In this document: piece after piece, positions 55,291-64,000 of the stretch
How positions within the stretch are numbered: the first letter of the stretch is position 1
Layout: each line of letters begins with the position of its first letter
The notes under the pieces: model-generated
What the model was told of the DNA's origin: nothing
The model's database searches: none
Seen by the model: the letters and a program-made list of their open reading frames with translations, nothing else
Assembly: GCF_016464375.1 (NCBI RefSeq)
Contig: NZ_JADDIU010000011.1
Location: forward strand, 1 to 64,000
Origin: Bacillus renqingensis
GTDB lineage: Bacteria; Bacillota; Bacilli; Bacillales; Cytobacillaceae
Reading direction: 5' to 3'
DNA length: 64,000 nt
Position numbers and translations under genes: made by a program

Positions 55291-56379
55291 TCAATTAATT
55301 AAATGTTTAAATGTAGAAAGGGTTGTGCTGTAGGTGATTCGAATTCGTTTCATCTCGTAATGTGATGAACGGGTGTCGGCTATGCCTGGTTTTGTAGTAA
55401 CAGCGTAATCGTAATATTTTTTTGTCTCCGCAATCACCTGATCATCGTACTGACCTGCTGGATAAGAAAGGGCGATTACTTTCTTTCCAGTTATGTTTTC
55501 TAATTTTTCTTTAATGCTACCTAATTCTTTTTGGTAATTAGTTACCGATACTAATGAAAGATGTGTTTCTGTGTGTGATTGAATGGAGATAATTCCCGAA
55601 TCACTCATTTCCTTTAATTGTTGTGTGGATAGTCCTGATTTCGTATCAATTTTTCTACCAACCATAAATATCGTGGCTTTCCCTTGGAAAGAAGAGTTAT
55701 TTAACTTTTTTAAAATATTGTAGACATTGACATTATTTTTATAGCCGTCGTCTAAGGTAACCATTACAGGTTTATTGATATTCTTAATATTTTTTAAATC
55801 ATCAAAGGTAATGAGGGTAAAACCAGCTTCTTTTAAATATTGCATTTGTTGTTCAAAGTTTTTAGGCGAAACATACAATTCCTTCATTCCATTGCCTTTA
55901 TATTCAGCAATTGCATGGTACATTAGTATTGGAACATTATAACTATCTAGAGTAGCATGTGACTTTGCCTTTGATGTAGGATCCATTTTCGTTACATCCT
56001 TTAAATATTCGGAACTTACGTATCCAATTTTTGATTCGTACGATACTTTATACCAAGTTCCAATCCTTGAGATGTAGGTTACCTCTTTACCAGTTGGAAT
56101 CATATCGATTACACGCTCGGTTGTGGAAGCCCCCTCTCTCAAATTAATGTTCTCTGTTGTCAGATAAATTTTTGTGTTTTTAGTTTCCTTTTGTTTACTA
56201 TCTTGATCTGTCACTACTGGTAAAACATCTTTAGTTGTTTTCTCACTTTTTGGAGTTTTGTTGGAAGAAGTATTTGTTTTGGCATTAGCTGTTTTATTCT
56301 CATTCGATGAGCATCCCATGACTACTATTGAAACAATTAGAATGAAAGCCAGCACCAGTGTCCATTTATTTTTATTCAT
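55291..56379 (-). CDS. Polysaccharide deacetylase lipoprotein with SH3b domain
   Basis: A 362-aa surface enzyme. A lipoprotein signal peptide ends at VVMGC (Cys23); a Ser/Thr/Lys-rich linker follows. A bacterial SH3 domain (ENINLREGASTTERVIDMIP ... WYKVSY) occupies about residues 72-130. The rest is an NodB-type deacetylase with the metal motif VTLDDGYKNN, SHTETH and the YPAGQY region. It probably removes acetyl groups from cell-wall peptidoglycan or an exopolysaccharide. ATG at 56379 after AGGAAGGG. Confidence 0.88.
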   Translation of the reverse strand: MNKNKWTLVLAFILIVSIVVMGCSSNENKTANAKTNTSSNKTPKSEKTTKDVLPVVTDQDSKQKETKNTKIYLTTENINLREGASTTERVIDMIPTGKEVTYISRIGTWYKVSYESKIGYVSSEYLKDVTKMDPTSKAKSHATLDSYNVPILMYHAIAEYKGNGMKELYVSPKNFEQQMQYLKEAGFTLITFDDLKNIKNINKPVMVTLDDGYKNNVNVYNILKKLNNSSFQGKATIFMVGRKIDTKSGLSTQQLKEMSDSGIISIQSHTETHLSLVSVTNYQKELGSIKEKLENITGKKVIALSYPAGQYDDQVIAETKKYYDYAVTTKPGIADTRSSHYEMKRIRITYSTTLSTFKHLIN

Positions 56380-56507
56380 TTGATTTTGCCCTTCCTAGTA
56401 AAAACAATTCAATAATATTTCCGTCTGATTGTTTGCATGACATAACAGTTTTCTTCATTAATAACGAATCTTTTTTGCAAAAATATGCAGTTTTTGCTTT
56501 AACCATT

Positions 56508-56540
56508 AAAACCCCCACAGCCTTTCTAACTGTGGGGGTA
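56508..56540 (-). terminator. Terminator of the NlpC/P60 gene
   Basis: On the minus strand ACCCCCACAG, TTAGAAAGG, CTGTGGGGGT, then TTTAAT. Confidence 0.85.
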
Positions 56541-56613
56541 ATGGAAAGGAGGAATAGGGATTTGTCCAACTTGTTTCTTGAATCGGGGCAATGAATCTAT
56601 CCCCTCGTCCTTA

Positions 56614-57804
56614 TTAGTGTAATACTCTAGCAGCACTAGAAAATTTAGACGGATTAAAAGGTGCAATTTTTACAACATCACCTGTTTGTGGGGCATGGAT
56701 GTATTGCCCGCCACCAATATAAATGCCAACATGATGAGCTGGGGAACCTTGGAATACTAAATCTCCTGGCTGTACTTGACTCACAGAAATTCTTGTTCCG
56801 GCATTTTGCTGGGCACTTGACACTCTTGGAAGACTAATGCCGACAGAACGATACACATATCCAACAAATCCAGAACAATCAAATCCGCTAGGGTCTGTTC
56901 CACCCCAAACGTAAGGAACACCTAAATATTGTTTTGCAGTTGCAATGACCTGACTTGCCGATGCAGAGTTAGTATTATTGTTTGAAACAATCGATCGAAT
57001 TTTTTTAGCAGTTTTGTTTCCAGAAGACTGATGTTGAACTTGTCGTTGAACATGGTGCCCGGACTGCTGTTCAGATTGTTGATTCCCCTGTTGTTGAATT
57101 CGTTGAAGCTCTTGTTGAGCCCGCTCCGCAGCTAATTCAGCCTGCCGTTTGGCTTCTTTTTCAGCCTCTTGTTGTGCTAATTTGTCCTGCTGATTTTGTA
57201 ATTTGTTTTTCGCAGCGGCTAGTTCTTTGGCAATTTCTTGTTTATCTTCTTTAATCCTTTTTTGTTCAGCAGCCAATTCATCCTGGCTCTTTTTTAAATT
57301 ATTTAATTCACTATGTAATTTTTCTTCTGCATTATGTAATGCTTGCTCTTTTTTATTTAGACCGTCCAATAAGTCTGTATCACTTTGCAAAATTTGTGAA
57401 ACAGCAGTAAAACGGGTTAAAAACTCAGAAAAATTATCAGAAGAGAGTAAAAGCTCCGCGTAGGTGGCAATTGACTGTTTTCCTTCTGACTGAAGGCTTT
57501 TCAGCCGCTCAGAATAGATCTTTTTGTGAGTGTCTAAGGCTTTTTTGGCTTCTTCAATTTCGGCCTTTGTTCCTTTAATTTTTCCTTGTTGTTTTTTAAT
57601 TTGATTGTCTAGTTCTTGACTTTTCACCACAGCCGAGATGATTCGGTCATCTAGTTTTTGAATCTTTGTTTCAAAGTCATCAATTTGCCCTTGTGTTGCT
57701 TTAATCTGTCCTTGTGTTACTGGGCTTGCAAAGGCAGGTGTTACTTGAATCATCGTAGCTAGGACGGCAGCCGATACCGAATATTTAAGTGATTTCCTTG
57801 TCAT
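56614..57804 (-). CDS. Secreted NlpC/P60 D,L-endopeptidase with coiled coil (CwlO-like)
   Basis: A 396-aa secreted peptidoglycan hydrolase. The signal peptide ends at TPAFAS; residues 30-250 are a long coiled coil (PcsB/CwlO-type, QGQIDDFETKIQKLDDRIIS) with a Gln/Glu-rich end. The C-terminal 115 residues are an NlpC/P60 domain with the catalytic cysteine in FDCSGFVGYV and histidines in SPAHHVGIYIG and GQYIHAPQTG. CwlO-like enzymes cut stem peptides during cell elongation and depend on FtsEX and on WalRK control. A WalR-box-like repeat about 100 bases upstream fits that. Confidence 0.9.
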   Translation of the reverse strand: MTRKSLKYSVSAAVLATMIQVTPAFASPVTQGQIKATQGQIDDFETKIQKLDDRIISAVVKSQELDNQIKKQQGKIKGTKAEIEEAKKALDTHKKIYSERLKSLQSEGKQSIATYAELLLSSDNFSEFLTRFTAVSQILQSDTDLLDGLNKKEQALHNAEEKLHSELNNLKKSQDELAAEQKRIKEDKQEIAKELAAAKNKLQNQQDKLAQQEAEKEAKRQAELAAERAQQELQRIQQQGNQQSEQQSGHHVQRQVQHQSSGNKTAKKIRSIVSNNNTNSASASQVIATAKQYLGVPYVWGGTDPSGFDCSGFVGYVYRSVGISLPRVSSAQQNAGTRISVSQVQPGDLVFQGSPAHHVGIYIGGGQYIHAPQTGDVVKIAPFNPSKFSSAARVLH

Positions 57805-57899
57805 TGAAAAATCTCCTTTTGTTCTATCATTAATTCAAACTCTTAATCTATGACTAGTTTATATGCCAATTGAACTAAACACAATAGGACTGTCGATAA

Positions 57900-57916
57900 T
57901 GTAATATAAATGTAAT
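57900..57916 (+). promoter_or_regulatory. WalR-box-like direct repeat upstream of the NlpC/P60 gene
   Basis: TGTAAT, five bases, TGTAAT on the plus strand, exactly the WalR form TGTWAH-N5-TGTWAH. A further TGTAGA and TGTAAA follow at 57921 and 57932. The repeat is on the strand opposite to the gene, so the sign of regulation is not predictable from here. Confidence 0.5.
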
Positions 57917-58134
57917 TTAATGTAGAATAATCTGTAAAAAACCGCCTTTCCCCCTACTAAAACTATAAAATTTTTGAGGATCCTAGTATTCAAACCAAAC
58001 AACACTAACATTTGAAACAAAGAATGAATATGAAGGAAGGTTCTTGCTTTATTCCAAGGAAACAAGAATCTTTAGGGGACTTTTAGTTCTTTTAACCAAT
58101 TTGATGTGGAGTAACCTCAGAATGAAAATTGATT

Positions 58135-58587
58135 TTCCCATAGATTGCTTCTATGGGACATTTCTGCCTCTTCCGCTGGCGGTTTTGTCCCATAGACCGA
58201 TTCTATGAGACATTTCTGCCTACTTCGCTGGTGATTTTGTCCCATAGATTGCTTCTATGGGACATTTCTGCCTCTTCCGCTGGCGGTTTTGTCCCATAGA
58301 CCGATTCTATGGGACATTTCTGCCTACTTCACTGGCGGTTTTGTCCCATAGACCGATTCTATGGGACATTTCTGCCTACTTCACTGGCGGTTTTGTCCCA
58401 TAGACCGATTCTATGAGACATTTCTCCCTCTTCCGCTGGAGGTTTTGTCCCATAGACAGATTCTATGAGACATTTCTGCCTCTGCCGCTGGCGGTTTTGT
58501 CCCATAGACCGCTTCTATGGGACATTTCTGCCTCTTCCGCTGGCGGTTTTGTCCCATAGACCGATTCTATCTTCTATGGGACATTTT
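58135..58587. repeat. Nine-unit tandem array of 52-bp hairpin repeats
   Basis: Units begin at 58135, 58187, 58239, 58291, 58343, 58395, 58447, 58499 and 58551, an exact 52-base period; the last is partial. Each holds GTCCCATAGA, a five-base loop (CCGAT, TTGCT, CAGAT or CCGCT), TCTATGGGAC, then ATTTCTGCCTNNTTCNCTGG and CGGTTTT. Three units have a single mismatch in the stem (CTATGAGAC). The last unit carries a small internal duplication. It lies between the opuC terminator and the NlpC/P60 leader. Confidence 0.95.
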
Positions 58588-58621
58588 TTTGCTGAAAGCT
58601 GCCTCCTTGAAATGAAGCAGA

Positions 58622-58656
58622 AAAATTGCCGCTGTGGTTCTTCTAAGCGGCTTTTT
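58622..58656 (-). terminator. Terminator of the opuC operon
   Basis: On the minus strand AAAGCCGCT, loop of 12 bases, AGCGGCAATTTTT. It lies between opuCD and the 52-bp array, so the array is outside the normal opuC transcript. Confidence 0.75.
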
Positions 58657-59317
58657 GTATAGCTGTGCCTTTTCTTTTTTTGTTTGGAGAAAGCTTTTTT
58701 TCAAGCCAGCCCATGACAACATCTGCAAGGACTGCCATTAAAGCCGTTGGTATGGCACCTGCAAGGATAATAGCTGTCCCGTCTGTGACATTGGTTCCGC
58801 GGAGGATGATGTCACCTAATCCTCCTGCACCGATAAATGTTCCTATGGTGGCGATTCCTATGGTAATGACTAATGCGGTTCGCAGTCCTGCCATGATAAC
58901 AGACATCGCAAGCGGCAATTCAACCAAACGCAGTACTTGAAATTTTGTCATCCCCATCGCTTTACCAGATTCCAGTAGGGCATGGTCGACATTACGTATC
59001 CCCGTATAGGTGTTTTTAATAATTGGTAAGAGTGAATAGAGAAATAATGAAAACACGACTGTATTTGTACCAAGCCCCATGACAAGCATCAATACTGCAA
59101 GCATGGCTAAGGCTGGAATGGTTTGTATAATATTTGCAAGTGAAATCACCCAAGTGCTTAACTTATGGTATCTTGCAATTAGGATTCCTACAGGAATTGC
59201 TACAATTGCTGCAAACAATACACCATAGGCGGACATAAGGAACTGACGATAGAATTGTACCCAAACATAAGCACCATTTTGTGAATAATAATTTAGAATA
59301 TCGTGGATTGTCTCCAT
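58643..59317 (-). CDS. opuCD: Osmoprotectant ABC transporter permease
   Basis: Second membrane subunit of an OpuC-type importer for betaine, carnitine, choline and similar compounds; 224 aa with about six helices. The EAA loop is ESGKAMGMTKFQVLRLVELP, followed by IGIATIGTFIGAGGLGDIIL. The basic C-terminus ends the operon. It follows the binding protein after 11 bases. Confidence 0.9.
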   Translation of the reverse strand: METIHDILNYYSQNGAYVWVQFYRQFLMSAYGVLFAAIVAIPVGILIARYHKLSTWVISLANIIQTIPALAMLAVLMLVMGLGTNTVVFSLFLYSLLPIIKNTYTGIRNVDHALLESGKAMGMTKFQVLRLVELPLAMSVIMAGLRTALVITIGIATIGTFIGAGGLGDIILRGTNVTDGTAIILAGAIPTALMAVLADVVMGWLEKKLSPNKKRKGTAIQKAA

Positions 59318-59328
59318 TAACCCACCCC

Positions 59329-60270
<942 letters not shown>

Positions 60271-60924
60271 CTAAGCTGCTTCCCTCATCTTTTTCATTCC
60301 TTTCGGGGTTACCCAACCTTCGACCTTGCCTAATAGAAGATCAGTCAATAAAGCTAATACCGTAACTGGCACCGCACCAGCTATAATAAATTCAGGTTGA
60401 TAGAGGTTAAGACCGCTGAAAATATAATCTCCAAGACCGCCTCCGCCAATAAAGGAAGCGAGTGTTGCCCAGCCAATTAAATAGACGATAGATAAGCGAA
60501 TTCCTGCCATGATTACAGGAATCGCAAGCGGCACTTCTACGTACCGTATCCGTTCCCATCCAGTCATACCCATCCCGCGCCCAGATTCAATTAAACTCTT
60601 TTGAATACCACTTACACCTGTATAGGTATTCCTCAGGATGGGTAGGACTGAATAGAAAAATAAAGCAATAATCGCTGGAGTTTTTCCAACACCTAGTAGT
60701 GGAATAAAGAATGCTAATATCGCAAAACTCGGAAAGGTTTGAATAACACCTAATACCCCCATGACAAATCCAGCTCCTTTTGGAAAACGCGTTAACGCAA
60801 TTCCAAGAGGTACTGCGATGAGTATGCCTAAAATGGCAGCAATCAATGAAATATATAAATGCTCCCACGTTTTATACAGCATTTCATCGCCATTTGTACT
60901 GAAAAATTGTAAAACTGTATCCAT
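60271..60924 (-). CDS. opuCB: Osmoprotectant ABC transporter permease
   Basis: First membrane subunit of the OpuC-type importer, 217 aa. Helices such as [20 protein letters not shown] and the EAA loop [20 protein letters not shown], followed by [20 protein letters not shown]. It is clearly a paralogue of opuCD in the same operon. Confidence 0.9.
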   Translation of the reverse strand: MDTVLQFFSTNGDEMLYKTWEHLYISLIAAILGILIAVPLGIALTRFPKGAGFVMGVLGVIQTFPSFAILAFFIPLLGVGKTPAIIALFFYSVLPILRNTYTGVSGIQKSLIESGRGMGMTGWERIRYVEVPLAIPVIMAGIRLSIVYLIGWATLASFIGGGGLGDYIFSGLNLYQPEFIIAGAVPVTVLALLTDLLLGKVEGWVTPKGMKKMREAA

Positions 60925-60937
60925 ATGGTCTTCCCTC

Positions 60938-62077
60938 CTATCCTATATTTGTCACTTCATCCTCGCCCCAAATCGAATCGTAGACAATATCTACTAAACT
61001 AGCCCTTGTCACAATCCCAACGAGGTGATGTCTTTGATCGACAACGGGAACATATTTCATTCCTCTTTTCAATATTTTACGAACCGTATCGCGGACAAGG
61101 GTGTCTTTCTCTACGGTAAAAATCGTTGTTTCTACAACATCTTTTACTAGATTTTCCTTTTTACGTTTTTGATCAATGATTTCAACGTCAATAAACCCTT
61201 GCAATACCCCTGCCTCGTCCACAACAAGTAAAGTGTCAACCCGTTGCTGCTTCATTAATTGAATTGCTTCTGATAATGTTCGTTCTCCTGTGATAGTGAT
61301 TGGTTTTGGATTCATAATTTGCTCTACCGTTTGAATATTCGGTCTAGCTTGAAGCAGGCGGTCCTTTCCAATAAATTCTTCAACAAATTCATTGGCAGGA
61401 TTACGTAAAATTTCATCGGGAGAATCGCATTGAACTAATTGTCCATCACGCATAATCACAATCCGGTCCGCTAATTTAATCGCTTCGTCCATATCATGGG
61501 TTACGAACACAATGGTTTTATCTAGTTTCTTTTGCAGCTTCTTGAATTCCTCTTGAAGTGAATCTCTCGTAATTGGGTCTAATGCACCAAACGGTTCATC
61601 CATTAAAATCAGGGGCTGATCAGCGGCCAAAGCCCGTAATACTCCAATACGTTGCTGCTGTCCGCCGCTTAATTCATGGGGATATTTCTCTAAATAATCA
61701 GGGGTCATATCTACAAGCGTTAATAATTCCCTTGCTCGTGCATGGCGTTTTTCTTCCGGCCATTTTAAAAGTTTAAGAACAAGTGAGATATTTTCTTGAA
61801 TTGTCATATGAGGAAACAACCCGATCTGCTGGATGACATATCCGATTTTCCTTCTAAGCTGGACCGGATCCTTTTCCATGATATTTTCCCCATTAATATA
61901 AATACTTCCGTTAGTCGGCTCGATTAAGCGATTGATCATTTTCATGGTCGTTGTTTTCCCGCACCCGCTTGGCCCGATAAAACAAATGAATTCTCCTTTT
62001 GCAATTTCCAGATTCAAATCGTCGACCGCTCTTTTTCCTCCTTTATAGATCTTTGAAACATGGTCAAATTTCAGCAA
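60938..62077 (-). CDS. opuCA: Osmoprotectant ABC transporter ATPase with CBS domains
   Basis: ATP-binding subunit, 379 aa. Walker [13 protein letters not shown], signature [15 protein letters not shown], Walker [13 protein letters not shown]. Two C-terminal CBS domains ([40 protein letters not shown]) sense ionic strength or nucleotides in relatives. I place the start at the TTG at 62077, six bases after GGAGGTG, which gives the family N-terminus [14 protein letters not shown]; the ATG five codons upstream overlaps that box. Confidence 0.92.
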   Translation of the reverse strand: MLKFDHVSKIYKGGKRAVDDLNLEIAKGEFICFIGPSGCGKTTTMKMINRLIEPTNGSIYINGENIMEKDPVQLRRKIGYVIQQIGLFPHMTIQENISLVLKLLKWPEEKRHARARELLTLVDMTPDYLEKYPHELSGGQQQRIGVLRALAADQPLILMDEPFGALDPITRDSLQEEFKKLQKKLDKTIVFVTHDMDEAIKLADRIVIMRDGQLVQCDSPDEILRNPANEFVEEFIGKDRLLQARPNIQTVEQIMNPKPITITGERTLSEAIQLMKQQRVDTLLVVDEAGVLQGFIDVEIIDQKRKKENLVKDVVETTIFTVEKDTLVRDTVRKILKRGMKYVPVVDQRHHLVGIVTRASLVDIVYDSIWGEDEVTNIG

Positions 62078-62151
62078 ATAAAACACCTCCATATTTATGA
62101 CTAAAAAAATAATTCATAATTTTAAAGCAACATATTCAGTATAAAGTAAAA

Positions 62152-62175
62152 TTTATAAAATATAAAGTTTATAAA
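62152..62175. promoter_or_regulatory. Paired TTTATAAA palindromes in the opuCA-regulator gap
   Basis: TTTATAAA at 62152-62159 and 62168-62175, offset by 16 bases, within a very AT-rich divergent promoter region. This is the sort of site GbsR/OpcR-type repressors are thought to use, but AT-rich chance matches are likely. Confidence 0.3.
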
Positions 62176-62347
62176 TTGGATAAATTATATGAAATTTACG
62201 TGAATTTTTTACTTACTACCGTTTTTGTTAGTATTTGCTTAAAAATACTTCCATTTTCTCCTTCTTTTTATTGAAGACATATTTTCTGATTTTTGGTAAA
62301 TTGTGATATAGTAGCAAAGAACGTGGTGAACTGGAAGGGTGATTCTT

Positions 62348-62884
62348 TTGGATGAAAAACCATTAGATAGGATTAAACATATAGAAGATCAGATTGTAGA
62401 AAAAATTGCGGACAACATGCACATATATGGAATCTCCACAACGGTCGGACGGGTACTGGGTATTATCTCAATGAATAGAAGGCCGATGACACTTGATGAA
62501 TTATCTGAGGCAACAGGTATGAGTAAAACCCGAATGAGTCAGGTAGTACGGGAAATGGTTGATCTAAATATTGCGGAAAAGGTTTTTGAAAAAGGAATCC
62601 GCAAAGACTTATATACTGTTGAACAAGATTACTATCAAACCTTCGTTTCATTGTTTACATCCAACTGGCAGAAAGCCATTCAAAAAAACAAAATGTTTGA
62701 TAAAAAGATGTCTGCTGAATTGCGGGCTCTTATGGAGAATGAAACAATGAATGAAGAAGCCGAACAAAAGATAAATGATCTGTTAAAAGAAACAAAGGAG
62801 TGGCAAGATTATTATCAATGGTTAGCCCATCTAATTGACTTCTTTGATAGCGGAGAAATCTTTAAATATGTTCCAAAGCCGTAA
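62348..62884 (+). CDS. GbsR/OpcR-type MarR-like regulator
   Basis: A 178-aa regulator with a winged helix-turn-helix (MTLDELSEATGMSKTRMSQV, REMVDLNIAEKVFEKGIRKD) in the GbsR arrangement, MarR-like with a helical C-terminal part (WQDYYQWLAHLIDFFDSGEI). Family members repress choline and osmoprotectant uptake genes and respond to choline or betaine. It is divergent from opuCA, as opcR is in B. subtilis. Start is uncertain between GTG 62339 and TTG 62348; the AAGGGTGA box favours the latter. Confidence 0.85.
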   Translation: MDEKPLDRIKHIEDQIVEKIADNMHIYGISTTVGRVLGIISMNRRPMTLDELSEATGMSKTRMSQVVREMVDLNIAEKVFEKGIRKDLYTVEQDYYQTFVSLFTSNWQKAIQKNKMFDKKMSAELRALMENETMNEEAEQKINDLLKETKEWQDYYQWLAHLIDFFDSGEIFKYVPKP

Positions 62885-62906
62885 AATAGGCAAAACCTCC
62901 GAAGAA

Positions 62907-62936
62907 AATGGGATTAACCCATTTTCTTTTTTTATA
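62907..62936 (+). terminator. Terminator of the GbsR-type regulator gene
   Basis: AAAATGGG, ATTAA, CCCATTTT, then CTTTTTTTATA. Confidence 0.9.
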
Positions 62937-62951
62937 ATATAATTTATAAAT

Positions 62952-63045
62952 TTTTGACTTTAAGAAATATCCAGCTTCACAAGGAAAGCCTCGGCAGCAT
63001 GAGCATTGCGAAGGAAAAGCGATAGCTTTTTCGAGGATCGCTTTG
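62952..63045 (-). repeat. Long intergenic repeat, partial copy F
   Basis: Has TTGACTTTAAGAAATATCCA at one end and the AAGCGATAGCTTTTTCGAGG module, but lacks the GCGCAAGCGCC terminus at the other. It is a truncated reverse copy. Confidence 0.7.
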
Positions 63046-63203
63046 CCCACCCTCTGGTCTACAATCACTCCTATTTATCTTATTTCCTGATGAGGAGATA
63101 GATTTACCTCCAACATTCGTTTATAATAATAGAGTTTTGAAAAACAGCCTTTCATTGAGATTCCTTAATCCAGAACGAACCTAATCAAGGAGGTGAAGAA
63201 ACA

Positions 63204-64000
63204 ATGTGGTTTGTCTTTGCACTGTTAACAACCTTTGCCTGGGGTGGTGCCGATCTATTTTACAAAAAAGGAACCGATAGTAATGACAAGTTTAGCCATT
63301 TGAAAATTGTCATCATGGTCGGTTTGGTCATGGGCATTCACGCAACCATCTATATGTTCATCAAAGGGCTGGCATTCGATTCTGTCGATTTGGTAAAATA
63401 CCTGCCTGTTTCAGCGTTTTATATTTTGTCAATGACAATTGGGTATATCGGGTTAAGATATATGGAGCTGTCAATTGCCTCGCCGGTGCAAAACTCTTCC
63501 GGAGCTGTAACTGCCATTTTATTATTTATCTTTTTCCCGCGCGAGCTGGATATTCTTCATATAATCGGTACAGTTATTATTACTATAGGTGTTTTCGGAC
63601 TGGCTGTATTAGAAAAAAAAGCAGAAACAGCAGCACGCAAAGCAAATAACGTACATATTGAAAAAAAATATCAAATTGGCTTTCTAGCAATCACATTTCC
63701 AATTCTTTATTGTATCCTTGACGGACTAGGAACCTTTGCCGATGGAATTTATCTTGACGAACTAAGACTCATCAGTGAAGATGCAGCCCTGGTCGCTTAC
63801 GAATATACCTTTTTCAGTTGTGCTGTCCTGTCTTTCGTCTATCTTAAAGTCCTCAAAAAGGTGAATTTCAATCTTTTTAAAGAACGAGACAAAGGATATG
63901 CCGCCATTTTAGAGACAACCGGGCAATTTTTTTATGTATTTGCTATGGCTAAAAATGCCATCATCGCGGCCCCACTCATTGCATCCTATAGTATTTTCTC
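63204..64000 (+). CDS. DMT/EamA-type permease, 3' end beyond the window
   Basis: Open frame from ATG at 63204, nine bases after a perfect AAGGAGGTG, running off the right edge (265 codons visible). It has repeated hydrophobic helices (MWFVFALLTTFAWGGADLFY; LPVSAFYILSMTIGYIGLRY; DILHIIGTVIITIGVFGLAV). WGGADLFYKKG and YMELSIASPVQNSSGA are typical of the drug/metabolite transporter superfamily. Substrate unknown. It lacks a stop in this window, so long-ORF callers omit it. Confidence 0.85.
   Translation, partial: MWFVFALLTTFAWGGADLFYKKGTDSNDKFSHLKIVIMVGLVMGIHATIYMFIKGLAFDSVDLVKYLPVSAFYILSMTIGYIGLRYMELSIASPVQNSSGAVTAILLFIFFPRELDILHIIGTVIITIGVFGLAVLEKKAETAARKANNVHIEKKYQIGFLAITFPILYCILDGLGTFADGIYLDELRLISEDAALVAYEYTFFSCAVLSFVYLKVLKKVNFNLFKERDKGYAAILETTGQFFYVFAMAKNAIIAAPLIASYSIF

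Noticed and set aside
58135-58587. CRISPR array
   Set aside because: The parts between hairpins are themselves repeated almost unchanged in every unit, so there are no unique spacers, and no cas genes are nearby.
58465-58662. 65-codon frame across the 52-bp array
   Set aside because: It is created by the repeat, has no ribosome binding site and its peptide simply reflects the repeat.

Overview
The window looks like a chromosomal segment of a low-GC, endospore-forming member of the Bacillaceae (Bacillus or Neobacillus type). The signs are two small acid-soluble spore protein genes (sspE, sspK), strong AGGAGG-type ribosome binding sites, a SAM riboswitch, and gene order from about 0.4 to 17.2 kb that follows the gsaB-ygaE / ygaD-ntdP-ygaB-sspE-fabL-yfhS-mutY-yfhP-yfhJ-sspK-yfhH-recX-yfhE-yfhD block known from Bacillus subtilis. 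I saw no rRNA, tRNA, prophage, complete insertion sequence or CRISPR array.

Layout. 0-0.4 kb: a broken ABC-transporter ATPase fragment and a degenerate 21-bp repeat array. 0.4-6.5 kb: gsaB (haem precursor) and an orphan, diverged glutamate synthase large subunit. 6.7-17.2 kb: the conserved yga/yfh spore, lipid and DNA-repair block. 17.2-19.4 kb: a DoxX-like membrane protein and a SAM-riboswitch-controlled homoserine dehydrogenase. 19.4-31.8 kb: a complete arginine biosynthesis set, argC-J-B-D-carA-carB-argF followed by argG-argH, all on the minus strand, with ARG boxes over the argC promoter and before argG. 32.3-33.6 kb: aroK-aroD. 33.8-39.6 kb: a five-gene dipeptide/oligopeptide ABC transporter. 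39.7-42.0 kb: a second DoxX-like protein and a proton-coupled peptide transporter. 42.0-42.5 kb: three copies in a row of a long intergenic repeat. 42.5-50.9 kb: a YgbA-like cysteine-rich protein, a Gfo/Idh oxidoreductase, an arginase-like protein, Nnr, an MFS exporter divergent from its probable HTH-TPR regulator, and a histidine kinase fused to an RsbR/STAS-like module. 51.0-52.5 kb: a FetAB-type ABC pair. 52.8-55.1 kb: a 784-aa protein with two apparent class I isoprenoid-synthase modules. 55.3-57.8 kb: two secreted cell-envelope enzymes (polysaccharide deacetylase, NlpC/P60 endopeptidase). 58.1-58.6 kb: an array of nine 52-bp hairpin-containing repeats. 58.6-62.9 kb: an OpuC-type osmoprotectant transporter and its divergent GbsR/OpcR-type regulator. 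63.2 kb to the end: a DMT-type permease cut by the window edge.

How the genes work together. The arginine genes, glutamate synthase and homoserine dehydrogenase form an amino-acid supply group: argJ needs glutamate, carA/carB make carbamoyl phosphate for argF, and argG consumes aspartate. The peptide ABC system and the POT symporter bring in peptides. OpuC with its regulator handles osmotic stress. Gene-free stretches above about 300 bases: 1738-2057 (terminator, cre-like palindrome, candidate promoter, structured ribosome binding site); 31760-32332 (argC promoter with ARG boxes, a cre-like site, a terminator, a long repeat); 40128-40463 (a terminator and the POT promoter, otherwise AT-rich with nothing recognisable); 41961-42538 (three long repeats and a terminator); 57805-58642 (a WalR-box-like direct repeat, the 52-bp array, the opuC terminator); 62885-63203 (a terminator and a partial long repeat). 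Most promising for follow-up are the two-module isoprenoid synthase, the 52-bp hairpin array, the hairpin between Shine-Dalgarno and start codon of the glutamate synthase gene, and the kinase-STAS fusion.
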